From: Rhodopirellula sp.
GTDB taxonomy: Bacteria > Planctomycetota > Planctomycetia > Pirellulales > Pirellulaceae
NCBI GenBank assembly: GCA_002712845.1
Contig: PAUV01000017.1
Location: forward strand, 11,547 to 29,590
Direction of reading: 5' to 3'
Length of the DNA stretch: 18,044 nucleotides
Position numbers and translations under genes: made by a program. Within the stretch, counting starts at the first letter, position 1; each line of letters begins with the position of its first letter. Below the pieces are notes generated by a model. It saw only the letters and a program-made list of their open reading frames with translations. It had not been told where the DNA came from and did not search any database. Of the stretch, positions 1-7,696 are shown piece by piece.

Positions 1-414
1 CCAAAAGTAGTTGAGACGCTGCGTGGATCCGGGTTGGTGCATCTCGTTTGTTCAGGCACGGATGGTCAGATTACCGCCGAAGATGTGCTGCTTGCAGGTG
101 CCATTGTTGATGCTTGCACGGTCGAATATCAGGTCGCGATTGAAGATGACGAGTCGCGAATAGCTAGAGGTTTTTGGGCATCTTGTTTACCGGTGTCAGA
201 GCGATCACCTTGGATCAGCGTGAAAAATGGAAATAAAAAGCAACTCTCTGATTTGCTAGCTAAGTTTTTTGGCAACACGCTTGGCGGTGCCAATTTAAAG
301 AATTCGGGTTTTGAGAAGGATCTTTCGCGTTGTGCGCAGATCGGGACTCAATCGGTGATTGGGGTGCGTTCGCAGAAAAACCCAACTGCTTTCGAGTTGC
401 TAGCTAGTGACTGA
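1..414 (+). CDS. comB: 2-phosphosulfolactate phosphatase (ComB family), C-terminal part
   Basis: The reading frame is open from base 1, so the gene starts upstream of the window; 137 C-terminal residues are present and it ends at TGA 412-414. The stretch around residues 13-32, LVHLVCSGTDGQITAEDVLL followed by AGAIVDA, matches the conserved C-terminal core of ComB (CAGT-G-ED-L-AGAI). The tail contains GFEKDLSRCAQIG, like the G--DL--CA end of the family. ComB hydrolyses (2R)-phospho-3-sulfolactate to sulfolactate plus phosphate. This step is known from coenzyme M synthesis in methanogens, but the family is widespread in bacteria that do not make coenzyme M. The TTG at base 34 is not the start, because homology continues upstream of it. 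It probably has no functional link with the flagellar genes that follow. Confidence 0.85.
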   Translation, partial: PKVVETLRGSGLVHLVCSGTDGQITAEDVLLAGAIVDACTVEYQVAIEDDESRIARGFWASCLPVSERSPWISVKNGNKKQLSDLLAKFFGNTLGGANLKNSGFEKDLSRCAQIGTQSVIGVRSQKNPTAFELLASD

Positions 415-432
415 AGCTCTTGCTTCCAACAG

Positions 433-451
433 GGGTGTCCTGTTAACACCC
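433..451 (+). other. intergenic hairpin after comB
   Basis: GGGTGT at 433-438 pairs with ACACCC at 446-451, giving 6 bp around a 7-base loop, 19 bases after the comB stop. No run of T follows, so it is not a classical intrinsic terminator. It could be a weak 3'-end stabiliser or may have no function. Confidence 0.35.
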
Positions 452-476
452 ACTTACGTTAGGGAGGTTATGCGCA

Positions 477-3134
477 TTGGCTGATCAAGAAGATGAGGTG
501 AAAAGCAAACCCGCTGGTCGTCGTGACTTGGTCACGGTTGGCCTGCTGCTTGCCGCTGCGCTGGTTTCGATCGGTGGTTTCTCGCTTCTTTTTTCGATGT
601 GGTGGACGACTGACGTTCGTGAGCCAGAGTCGGTGTTGCGTCTAGCATCTCGCGAATTCGTGGAGGGTCGCCCGATAGTGGCAGGTAAATTGGCTGAGCT
701 TGCTGAGTTGGAGGCCGCCGATTCACCTTCTGAACCGCTCGAGATGTCAAGCGACACGCCAGCGGAAGCTGTCGAAGCACAACGTATGATCGAGGCGGCA
801 GCTGATCAGGCACGGATCGAGCGACTGAACCTGATTCGCTTGCGAGATTTTCTGATTGGAGTTGGCAAGGCAGCAGAAGGAAGTCGAGCACGGATTCCTC
901 GCGAACAAAGACGGTTTTATCGTGCTGCGGTTCCTTATTTGGAGCTAGCTCGAGACCATGGCTTTCCTCAGGGTCGTCGCACACAGGGATACCAAACACT
1001 TGGTGAAGTCTACTTTCACTTGGGGCGATTCGATGACGCGGTCATCAACTTAAATCAGGCCGTCGAAAACGAGCCACTGCTCGAACGTCAACTTTTACCA
1101 ATGATCGCCGAGTCGCAATATCGTGCGAAAAAGGATCGAAAAAAAGATGCCTTGGCAAGTATTGATGAGTATCTGATGGATCGAACTCTGAATGCAGCAG
1201 CAAAAAAGTCCGCGGGGATTTTGCGGATTAAGATTTTAATGGAACTCGGTCGTTGGGACGAGTTAAATGTTGCACTGGGGCAGCATGCAAAACAACAGAG
1301 CGAGCGTGACGACCTGAAGGATCAGGCAATATTTCTGCGGACGGTCGCAAACATTCGCAAGGTCACAGCTGAGTACAGTTTGCAGCAAGCACTGAAGGAA
1401 GACGACCGCGAGAAAATAGCTGATGACCTCGCAAGTGCATTACAGGTGCTGAATGCATTGAACCAGCGGTCCGAGAAATCGAGTGAGGTAAGGCTGTGGA
1501 TCGGTCGCATTAAATTGTTACAAGGTGATGTCACTGGCGCCATCAATGCATTTCATAATGTGTTACGCAAAGATCAGACATCGAACGCTGTCATGATCGG
1601 AGCTGCCGAGATTATCGGTGGGCTTCAGGAGATTGAGCTGCTGACCCAAAGGAAGGATGGTGAGCAGGCCGTCCAAGCTATCGGTTATCTGATGAGCGAG
1701 GTGGGTAGTCGGGAAGGCTTTGATCATGAACTGATTTCGTTCCGGGAGTTTAGCCAGCGAATCAATCAGTCACTTAACCAATTGAGAGAAGTGGGTAAGT
1801 ACCAGGCGGCCATTGATGCAGCACGCAGCTTGCCACCGGTTTTCGATCGCAGTGAAGCGTTGGTCCAGGAGGGTAAAGGGTACATGGCATGGGCTGCCAA
1901 GACGCTCAAGGAAGGAACTGACGTCCATGGGCAAGTGTCCGAAGCAGCGGCAGAACTGGTGCGACAGCGATATCACGCTGCTGGTGATGCGTTGGAAGAG
2001 GCTGCCGAGTTGCGTTTCAATAGCGCGGAGTACATTCCGACTCTTTGGTCGGCAATCGACGCCTATCAAAAAGGCAACTATTTTTGGCAGAGCATTCAAC
2101 TGCTGGAAGTCTATCTTCAGCAGGAGGACAAGAGTCACCAGACCAAAGGTTTAATCGCTTACGGGAAGGCTCTGTTAGCTGTCGGTAAGGCCGATCAGGC
2201 AATTGCTGCGTTTGAACAATGCATCTACGAGTATCAAAAAGATCCGTTGAGATATTCCGCTCGTTACTACGGTGCTCTGGCCTACGCTGAAATAGGTGAC
2301 ATCGAACAGTCGCGTCGGTTATTGAGGGAGAACATTGATAGTGAGGGCCGGCTCCCAGACGACCAAACCCCTGATTTGAAACCGGAGAGCGCGGAGTGGC
2401 GGGACTCACTTTTTGCGCTTGGATCGCTTTTATATGAACTGGGATATCGGAACTGCCTTGAGGCTGAGCAGGCAGAGCCAAAGGAAAAACTTGAATTGCT
2501 GATAAAGAATCAACCCATTCTGGAATCAGCGATTCGGCGATTGGAAGTCGCTGACCAGCGGTGGTGGGATGAGCATGCGGACCCCCGTTCAAAGCAGAAC
2601 GCATACTTTACCGCGCGGACCCATGTGATGGCTTCCAAACTCCCGCGAATGCAAGCCTTGTTACCCGATACTTTGGATGCTGCTCAGCGCGTTTCGCTGC
2701 GAAAAGCTGACACGCATCTGCAACGGGCTCTCGTTGGATTTAGGCGTTTAGGTAAGTATCTTGCTGAGCTGGATGAAGAACACGATCTGTCTGATGCAGA
2801 TGAGGCAATGCAACGCAATTGCATGATGTTTGAGGCCGACGTGCTTAAGAGTATGGCCAAATACACGGAGGCCGCTGAGGTCTACCGCACAATCGAATCG
2901 TTGTACAGCGGAAGACCCGCTGCCGTCGAAGCGATTGTTGGTCGAGCCAGTTGCGCGAAAAAATCAGGCAAGGATCGTGAGTGTGAAGTCCTTTTTCGTA
3001 AGGCTAGCGAGATGCTGAAACTGATTCCAGTGGACTCAGATCCTGAATTTGCAGAGACCACTCGTTATGACCGTGAGGGATGGCAACAACTGTTGGATTG
3101 GATGATTCAGGATTTTGACAAGCAAAAAGCATGA
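477..3134 (+). CDS. membrane-anchored TPR-repeat protein, function unknown
   Basis: Encodes 885 residues. The start is TTG at 477, supported by a strong Shine-Dalgarno AGGGAGG at 461-467 with 9 bases of spacing; the ATG at 470 is in another frame and stops after four codons. Residues 1-18 are charged and probably cytoplasmic. Residues 19-41 form one hydrophobic segment without a clear signal-peptidase site, so it is probably a membrane anchor. The rest is helical with degenerate TPR units: about 171-204 (GYQTLGEVYFHLGRFDDAV), 322-367, 558-620 (two adjacent units) and 783-846. TPRs act as protein-binding scaffolds. The gene ends 19 bases before the FlgN-like gene and lies upstream of the flagellar cluster, so a role in flagellar or envelope assembly is possible but unproven. 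I do not recognise a named family. Confidence 0.8.
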   Translation: MADQEDEVKSKPAGRRDLVTVGLLLAAALVSIGGFSLLFSMWWTTDVREPESVLRLASREFVEGRPIVAGKLAELAELEAADSPSEPLEMSSDTPAEAVEAQRMIEAAADQARIERLNLIRLRDFLIGVGKAAEGSRARIPREQRRFYRAAVPYLELARDHGFPQGRRTQGYQTLGEVYFHLGRFDDAVINLNQAVENEPLLERQLLPMIAESQYRAKKDRKKDALASIDEYLMDRTLNAAAKKSAGILRIKILMELGRWDELNVALGQHAKQQSERDDLKDQAIFLRTVANIRKVTAEYSLQQALKEDDREKIADDLASALQVLNALNQRSEKSSEVRLWIGRIKLLQGDVTGAINAFHNVLRKDQTSNAVMIGAAEIIGGLQEIELLTQRKDGEQAVQAIGYLMSEVGSREGFDHELISFREFSQRINQSLNQLREVGKYQAAIDAARSLPPVFDRSEALVQEGKGYMAWAAKTLKEGTDVHGQVSEAAAELVRQRYHAAGDALEEAAELRFNSAEYIPTLWSAIDAYQKGNYFWQSIQLLEVYLQQEDKSHQTKGLIAYGKALLAVGKADQAIAAFEQCIYEYQKDPLRYSARYYGALAYAEIGDIEQSRRLLRENIDSEGRLPDDQTPDLKPESAEWRDSLFALGSLLYELGYRNCLEAEQAEPKEKLELLIKNQPILESAIRRLEVADQRWWDEHADPRSKQNAYFTARTHVMASKLPRMQALLPDTLDAAQRVSLRKADTHLQRALVGFRRLGKYLAELDEEHDLSDADEAMQRNCMMFEADVLKSMAKYTEAAEVYRTIESLYSGRPAAVEAIVGRASCAKKSGKDRECEVLFRKASEMLKLIPVDSDPEFAETTRYDREGWQQLLDWMIQDFDKQKA

Positions 3135-3153
3135 TCAAGGAAAGTGAGCAATC

Positions 3154-3603
3154 ATGAATGGAAATGAAGTCGCTGCCTTGATACAGCAAAGGTGGGAGAT
3201 ACTCGATCAACTCCTGAGTATCAGCCGATTACAGATGACAGCTATTGAACGGGGGCAAATGAGCGAATTGATGCGTCTGTTGTCTGAAAAACAGAAGCCA
3301 TTGAACAAGCTCATTGAGTTGGGGAATCAAATTGGGGTCGCTAGTGCAGATGATTCAGAGGATCGGTATTGGGATAGTAATGACATCCGAGAGCAGTGCC
3401 GAAGACAGCAAGATGATTGTGAGAAAATGAATCTTGAACTATTGGCCATTGAAGCAGAGTGTGAGAGCAAGTTGAGCCAGAATCGCGATGAGTTGCGTGA
3501 GAGATTGGAACGTGTTGATTCTGGATGGCAAGCAGTCTCGGGATATGCTGATCACGAATTGCACGCGACGAGTGGTGGTTCTCTTGATCTTTCGAGTGAC
3601 TGA
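3154..3603 (+). CDS. small helical protein, FlgN/FliT-like export chaperone candidate
   Basis: Encodes 149 residues. It starts at ATG 3154 after AAGGAAAG (3137-3144, 9 bases of spacing), only 19 bases after the TPR gene, so the two are probably co-transcribed. The protein is almost entirely predicted helix with heptad-like leucines, for example WEILDQLLSISRLQMTAIER and then LMRLLSEKQKPLNKLIELG. Two long helices are separated by an acidic linker near residues 66-78. Length, helical pattern and the L--LL---K--L---L motif resemble FlgN, the chaperone for hook-associated proteins, and also FliT. Sequence identity in this superfamily is always low, so the call rests on size, pattern and neighbourhood. 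It could instead be an unrelated coiled-coil protein. The C-terminal tail is Ser/Gly-rich and probably disordered. Confidence 0.5.
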   Translation: MNGNEVAALIQQRWEILDQLLSISRLQMTAIERGQMSELMRLLSEKQKPLNKLIELGNQIGVASADDSEDRYWDSNDIREQCRRQQDDCEKMNLELLAIEAECESKLSQNRDELRERLERVDSGWQAVSGYADHELHATSGGSLDLSSD

Positions 3604-3958
3604 TCTGGCGAGCTGCTGCTCTCGCTTTGTCGAACCAGCGTCAGGCGGAAGAGGGCTTTCTGCGAGCTGAACGATGCGAGCGTGCTCAAGTTTTAATCTA
3701 GGTGGCAGACGCTTTTTGTGAAGCCGGAGGCGTGTCGTTTCGCCATGGCACCATGTCCAGGTTTGATTCGACTAGGAGCATTCTGATGCCCCGATTGCCT
3801 TGGCACGAATTCCGAAAGAACGGGAGAGAAAGTGTCGTCGAGAACGCTAGCAAAGACGAAAATTTCGAATCCGCCTTGCATCTCCAGACAAATCGCTGGT
3901 ATGCAACTTAACGACGTTTTTTACTTTGACCGCTGCACCGAAAAATCGGGAGCGTACC
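3604..3958 (+). other. 355-base gap between the FlgN-like gene and the GHKL gene
   Basis: No convincing gene is seen here. Right after the FlgN-like stop, GCGAG (3608-3612) pairs with CTCGC (3621-3625) around an 8-base loop and is followed by TTT, a weak terminator candidate. A sequence like a sigma-54 -24 box, TTGGCACG, lies at 3800-3807, but the matching -12 element is absent. Short open frames (for example 3702-3911, GTG start) have no ribosome binding site or recognisable protein pattern. As the largest gap ahead of flgB, it is the most likely place for the promoter of the main flagellar cluster, but I cannot identify one by eye. Confidence 0.5.
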
Positions 3959-4381
3959 ATGCCCAATCATTGGATCGATCCAAGTCAGTGTCAATCTTTA
4001 GCCGTTCTTGTGGAATCGGTGACGGCACCGCTTTTAATTGAACACGAGGCCCCAATCTGCCTCGAGCTAGACATTGATACTTCGTTTGAAGTACCCGCTG
4101 ATTCAGCAAGAACGGTTGATCTCGTTCAGGCGCTGGTCAACCAGTCACTTTCCGAGATGCCCGATGGTGGTGATTTGACAATCACAGCTTGTGAGACCGA
4201 TCAAGGGCTCGAATTGGAACTCGCTGACACGGGTTGTGACATAAATGACCGTTTGCAGCGCACTCCGATTGCGGCTGCTGCGTTAGGAGTGCAATTGGTC
4301 TGGCAGAACTGTCCTCAGGGTGGAGCTGCAGTCACGATGACTTTTCGTCGCCAAAGCGGCTTTGGTCGCATGGCAGCATGA
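3959..4381 (+). CDS. stand-alone GHKL (HATPase_c-like) domain protein with degraded ATP-binding boxes
   Basis: Encodes 140 residues from ATG 3959, chosen because GGGAG at 3948-3952 lies 6 bases upstream; a TTG at 3926 would add 11 residues and has no ribosome binding site. The region LVQALVNQSLSEMPDGGDLT followed by IT aligns with the N box of histidine kinases, and ELADTGCDI with the G1 box (DTGxGI). The final stretch, AAALGVQLVWQ then GGAAVTMTFRR, looks like the end of the fold. The key N-box Asn is Gln, the second G1 glycine is Asp and the G2 glycines are not recognisable. No HisKA, sensor, receiver or membrane segment is present. ATP binding may therefore be lost, and the protein may act only through protein contacts. 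It ends 28 bases before flgB. It could be an anti-sigma-like or kinase-derived regulator; this is inference. Confidence 0.6.
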   Translation: MPNHWIDPSQCQSLAVLVESVTAPLLIEHEAPICLELDIDTSFEVPADSARTVDLVQALVNQSLSEMPDGGDLTITACETDQGLELELADTGCDINDRLQRTPIAAAALGVQLVWQNCPQGGAAVTMTFRRQSGFGRMAA

Positions 4382-4409
4382 ACAAGGGATAACCGGGTAA
4401 ACCCATTTA

Positions 4410-4808
4410 ATGTTTGGCATTTTCAACACAACAACGATTCCAGCGCTGGAGCAAACGCTCAGTTTTTCACAGAAGCGTCACGAACTCCTTGCTGGAAACC
4501 TGGCCAACTTGGATACCCCTGGTTATCGAGCGAAAGATCTTGATGTTGGAGATTTTCAAAATGCTTTGGCAGAGTCGATTGATAACCACCAGAAGTCGAT
4601 CGATTTGGGGCAGCCATTAACGAGGGATGACATTCGGTCGGGACCACGGGATGCTATGGAACAAGTGGTTTTTCATGATCAGAGTGATGTGTCTCTGGAA
4701 CAGCAGGTTTCAGAAGTCGCAAAGAACGAACACATGCACGCTTTGGCAATCACAACCATGCGAAGTCAGTTTGCTTTATTGCGTGCTGCAATTACTGAGC
4801 GTGCCTAG
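4410..4808 (+). CDS. flgB: flagellar basal-body rod protein FlgB
   Basis: Encodes 132 residues, the usual length for FlgB. FlgB is a proximal rod subunit, exported by the flagellar type III apparatus and polymerised on the MS-ring/FliE adaptor in the periplasm. The N-terminal rod motif LLAGNLANLDTPGYRAKD is at residues 27-44, and the C-terminal D0 helix contains the typical H--A----RSQF-LLRAAI-ER pattern. The start is ATG 4410. The 12 bases upstream have no Shine-Dalgarno sequence, and the nearest purine run (AAGGG, 4384-4388) is too distant, so initiation may be SD-independent. It opens the run of canonical flagellar genes, 28 bases after the GHKL gene and followed by flgC. Confidence 0.95.
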   Translation: MFGIFNTTTIPALEQTLSFSQKRHELLAGNLANLDTPGYRAKDLDVGDFQNALAESIDNHQKSIDLGQPLTRDDIRSGPRDAMEQVVFHDQSDVSLEQQVSEVAKNEHMHALAITTMRSQFALLRAAITERA

Positions 4809-4874
4809 GGAATCAAAAGCTGATTGGCTGTGCCAGGGTGCCTGACATGCCATGAAGGAACGGAGCAGAATTTT

Positions 4875-5294
4875 ATGTTACGAGCACTTGACATCAGCAC
4901 GTCTGCGTTGGTCGCAGAACGAACTCGATTGAACGCAGTGGCTGGGAACATTGCGAATATCTCCACGCTTAAAAATGAAAAAGGTGAGGCCGAGGCCTAT
5001 CGAGCGCGAGAGGTTGTGTTTCAAACAGACGATGAAATTTCGACGCAAGGTGCTTCTGGTGTGAAAGTGGAAGAGATCCGGGCCAGTGACGCAGAGCCGC
5101 TGTATCGTTATCAGCCGCAACATCCGCTGGCAATCAATGATGGAAAATGGAAGGGGTACGTTGCCTACCCTAATATTGATTTGACAACACAGATGGTGGA
5201 TGCCTTGGAGTCGACACGAGCTTATGAGGCAAACGTGGGTGTCATGGAGATTACAAAGAATCTGAGTCGCGAAACGCTGACCATTTTGGCTTAG
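4875..5294 (+). CDS. flgC: flagellar basal-body rod protein FlgC
   Basis: Encodes 139 residues from ATG 4875, with GGAG at 4862-4865 at 9 bases of spacing. An in-frame TTG at 4824 would add 17 residues (including two Cys) that do not belong to the family, so it was rejected. FlgC is the second proximal rod subunit. The N-terminal motif ALVAERTRLNAVAGNIANIS is typical. The C-terminus has the family pattern YPNIDLTTQMVDALESTRAY followed by EAN, then a long amphipathic helix ending in ETLTILA. The usual TPGY after the N-terminal motif is replaced by a loop with LKNEKGEAEAYRAR, as in many FlgC proteins. It lies 66 bases after flgB. Confidence 0.95.
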   Translation: MLRALDISTSALVAERTRLNAVAGNIANISTLKNEKGEAEAYRAREVVFQTDDEISTQGASGVKVEEIRASDAEPLYRYQPQHPLAINDGKWKGYVAYPNIDLTTQMVDALESTRAYEANVGVMEITKNLSRETLTILA

Positions 5295-5419
5295 CTGCAG
5301 AGCCATTGGGGATACGTCTGCCCTCGACAGCACTACCCTGCCCTGCTCTGCCCCACTAATTAAACCCGCTTTAAACACTTCGAATTACGGATTTGGTACA
5401 GTCGAAATCGACCTGAATC
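5295..5419 (+). other. 125-base flgC-fliE gap with a C-rich, G-poor tract
   Basis: Bases 5318-5353 hold three copies of CTGCCC inside a pyrimidine-rich, G-poor stretch, followed by an AT-rich part (TTAAACCCGCTTTAAACAC). A small perfect hairpin, GTCG-AAAT-CGAC, lies at 5401-5412, exactly where the fliE ribosome binding site would be expected. The C-rich tract could be a Rho-loading region, but that is speculative. Confidence 0.35.
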
Positions 5420-5737
5420 ATGCGACCCATCAACGGAATCCAGCCGCCAACGCGTCCCGAATCACTGATGGGTGGCATAGCTTCAAAGACTGCAAAGGTT
5501 GATTTTCAGTCAGGGATTGATGAATTTGCCAAGGTGCTCACCAACGAAGTCAAAGATGTCAATTCGATGCAGATCGATGCCAATGATATGGTCCATTCCT
5601 TGTTGACTGGCGGTGATGTTAACGAGGCTGAAGTTCTGACCGCGGTACAAAAAGCGGATCTTGCATTTCGCATGCTGTTGCAGGTACGTAACAAACTGGT
5701 TGAAGCCTACCGAGAAGTTCAGCAAATTCAGATCTGA
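5420..5737 (+). CDS. fliE: flagellar hook-basal body complex protein FliE
   Basis: Encodes 105 residues, the normal length for FliE. FliE joins the MS ring (FliF) to the rod and is among the first exported substrates. Residues 29-105 carry the family signature: F---L---V--VN-MQ-DA at 36-54, then LLTGGDVNEAEVLTAVQKAD and LAFRMLLQVRNKLVEAYREV, followed by QQIQI. The start is ATG 5420. No Shine-Dalgarno sequence precedes it, and a small hairpin (5401-5412) ends 8 bases before the ATG. The N-terminal 25 residues are variable and Pro-rich, as usual in the family. It lies between flgC and fliF, as in Bacillus. Confidence 0.95.
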   Translation: MRPINGIQPPTRPESLMGGIASKTAKVDFQSGIDEFAKVLTNEVKDVNSMQIDANDMVHSLLTGGDVNEAEVLTAVQKADLAFRMLLQVRNKLVEAYREVQQIQI

Positions 5738-5738
5738 G

Positions 5739-5790
5739 ATGATCAGATTGACGATTTTTCGTTATTCCGAGCATTTTAAAAACTGATCAT
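5739..5790 (+). repeat. 8-bp inverted repeat between fliE and fliF
   Basis: ATGATCAG at 5739-5746 is perfectly complementary to CTGATCAT at 5783-5790, with 36 bases between. The enclosed sequence is AT-rich and includes a small ACGA-TTTT-TCGT hairpin (5751-5762). It could be an operator-like site or an RNA stem; each arm contains the palindrome TGATCA, which raises the chance of coincidence. Confidence 0.3.
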
Positions 5791-5826
5791 TCAATTCACT
5801 TTCATTGTGGCAGCATCTGAGTACTT

Positions 5827-7455
5827 ATGAATTTTTTCAGACAATCAACTGATCAGGCCCGGCAGGTTTTTTTGTCGATGCCGATGCAGTCGCGAGTCAT
5901 CGCGATGATGTTGGTCGCCGTGATTGCGATCGGATTAGCGTTTCTTGTGCGAGGCTCTGATACCAAGTCGACTGAGTATCTGTTTGGCGGTCGCTCCATG
6001 GGCGAGCAGGAAATGGACTCCATTGAAGTCGCCTTAAGTGCAGCGGGTTTAAATGACTGGGAGCGTGAGGGGCGACGCATCAAGGTCCCCAAGGATGTCA
6101 AGTCAACTTATTTGGCTGCGTTGGGGGATGCTTCCAGTTTGCCGATCGCCCTACGTACTGAGGTTGATCAGGCTATCAAAAATAGCAGCCCGTTTGATTC
6201 ATCTGATCTGCGACATTCCCGTGAAATGCATGCGAAGGAGAAAGATCTTGGGAGTAAGATTTCAGCTTTCCCAGACGTGCGATGGGCCAGCGTCGAATAT
6301 GATCGCGGGGAACGCATCGGGTTATCACGCTCAGTGGCGCAATCCGCAAGTGTGATGGTTCAGCCGGAAGGGACTCGTTCTCTGCCAAGGCAACGTGTCG
6401 TTGCAATTCAGGAATTGATCCGTGGTTCCTATGCTGGGATGGCAACTGATGATGTCGTAGTCGTTGATACCAATAGCACAACAGGCAGTTTTAACGCTGA
6501 AGAAGACCCACTGCTCACGAAGCAGCGCGAGGCTGAAACGCACATTGAATACAAATTACGGAAGTTGTTGGCCGAATATCCAGCACAGATCGCGGTGTTC
6601 GCTGAGATTGATCCAACGATGGACTCTGAGTTGGCTTCGCTGAAGTTCGATCCTGAACCGACCAATCTGAGGAATAGTTCCAAAAAAATTGAAACGACAC
6701 GGAATCAACAAATTCCAAGTGGCGTCCCTGGTGCAGATCCCAATGCCATTGGTAATCGGGCACAAAGCATTGGCAATGATGTGGAGGTTCTGAACACAAC
6801 ACAGGATGAAAGGGATACCAGTGGTGTGGCAGGGCAGCAGTTCGAGAGTTCAAAGCTGGCAGATCTGCAGGTTAAGACGGTTCGAGTTTCGATCATGCTG
6901 CCAACCAGCTACTACAAAGAGCTGAATATTGAGAACGAAATGATCCGAGATTCAACGCAAAATCGCGCCGAGATTATTTTGGATGATGCGACCTTGGAGG
7001 GGTTGCGAATCAAGACTGAGAAAAAGATTTCGGAAATTGTCAGTCCTCTGCTGCCACGAGTTACAACCGGGGCTGATCCTGTAACGCTGGTCACTGTGCG
7101 AGACGCTCCGGATTTGCCCATAGAGAAACCAACAGAGGAGTTCGCTACAAGCCAGGCTTTGACTTGGTTGGCCGAATCGTGGCAGACACTGGCTCTTGTT
7201 TTACTCGGGCTGGTTGCGCTTCTTGTGGCCCGTTCTGCTGCTAAATCCGCTGGCAATCCCACACCTGCTGAGTTCGAAGAGGGATTTGGCCTCGAAATGC
7301 CAGGACCCGCTCCAGTCGAGCAGGATGTGGAAGAAGAGGCGGAGCGTATGATGATCACCGGTGGATCTCTGAAAGACGAATTGTTGCATCTGGTGGAAGA
7401 TAACCCCGAGGTTGCCGCAAATGTGATTCGTGGGTGGGTTGGAGACGCCGCCTGA
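5827..7455 (+). CDS. fliF: flagellar MS-ring protein FliF
   Basis: Encodes 542 residues, close to the usual 550. FliF forms the MS ring in the inner membrane, the platform for rod, rotor and export gate. Transmembrane helix 1 is at residues 22-42 and helix 2 at 453-471. Between them lie the ring-building domains, seen in EMDSIEVALSAAGL, the KVPKD element and DVRWASVEYDR followed by GLSRSVAQSASVMVQPEGTR. A polar, probably flexible segment spans 280-345. The cytoplasmic tail (480-542) is acidic and ends in DELLHLVEDNPEVAANVIRG, the helix that binds FliG. The start is ATG 5827; only a weak GAG at 5819-5821 lies upstream. It sits between fliE and fliG, as expected. Confidence 0.95.
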   Translation: MNFFRQSTDQARQVFLSMPMQSRVIAMMLVAVIAIGLAFLVRGSDTKSTEYLFGGRSMGEQEMDSIEVALSAAGLNDWEREGRRIKVPKDVKSTYLAALGDASSLPIALRTEVDQAIKNSSPFDSSDLRHSREMHAKEKDLGSKISAFPDVRWASVEYDRGERIGLSRSVAQSASVMVQPEGTRSLPRQRVVAIQELIRGSYAGMATDDVVVVDTNSTTGSFNAEEDPLLTKQREAETHIEYKLRKLLAEYPAQIAVFAEIDPTMDSELASLKFDPEPTNLRNSSKKIETTRNQQIPSGVPGADPNAIGNRAQSIGNDVEVLNTTQDERDTSGVAGQQFESSKLADLQVKTVRVSIMLPTSYYKELNIENEMIRDSTQNRAEIILDDATLEGLRIKTEKKISEIVSPLLPRVTTGADPVTLVTVRDAPDLPIEKPTEEFATSQALTWLAESWQTLALVLLGLVALLVARSAAKSAGNPTPAEFEEGFGLEMPGPAPVEQDVEEEAERMMITGGSLKDELLHLVEDNPEVAANVIRGWVGDAA

Positions 7456-7473
7456 TTCGCCTCATCGTAGGTC

Positions 7474-7498
7474 TGGATTTCGTGTCGCTGGAAATCCA
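7474..7498 (+). other. intergenic hairpin between fliF and fliG
   Basis: TGGATTTC at 7474-7481 is perfectly complementary to GAAATCCA at 7491-7498 (8 bp, 9-base loop), starting 18 bases after the fliF stop. It has no following T-run, so it is more likely a 3'-end stabiliser, an RNA-processing site or a protein-binding site than an intrinsic terminator. The rest of the 241-base gap holds nothing I recognise. Confidence 0.45.
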
Positions 7499-7696
7499 CG
7501 CTGAAACTTGATGAATTGAGAGCGAATTCGATGCTAAATACTCCTTGAGAGCATGTCACAGCGTGAAATGAACTGATTCCCTCTTCCAACGCAGACGTAA
7601 GTTTGACTACAAGGGAACTTCCAAGGCCAACAGCGATGGATTGCTGGGCACTCGGAAATGGTTCAGATTTTGCATGGCACGAGGGAGCGGCCCCCA

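Noticed and set aside
2017..2604. 195-codon minus-strand open frame inside the TPR gene
   Set aside because: Shadow of a well-supported gene; composition (Pro/Gln/Arg-rich) has no domain pattern.
3800..3815. Sigma-54-like promoter upstream of the GHKL gene
   Set aside because: TTGGCACG fits the -24 element, but the -12 position reads CCGA instead of TTGC, losing the essential GC.
3702..3911. Small 69-codon open frame in the 355-base gap (GTG start)
   Set aside because: No properly spaced ribosome binding site, no recognisable protein pattern, and an equally long open frame exists on the other strand.
4824..4874. Upstream TTG start for flgC
   Set aside because: Adds 17 residues with no family similarity, whereas ATG 4875 has a spaced GGAG and gives the normal FlgC N-terminus.
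7658..7696. Upstream ATG for fliG
   Set aside because: Possible, but the extra 13 residues show no similarity to FliG and the second ATG has a better ribosome binding site.
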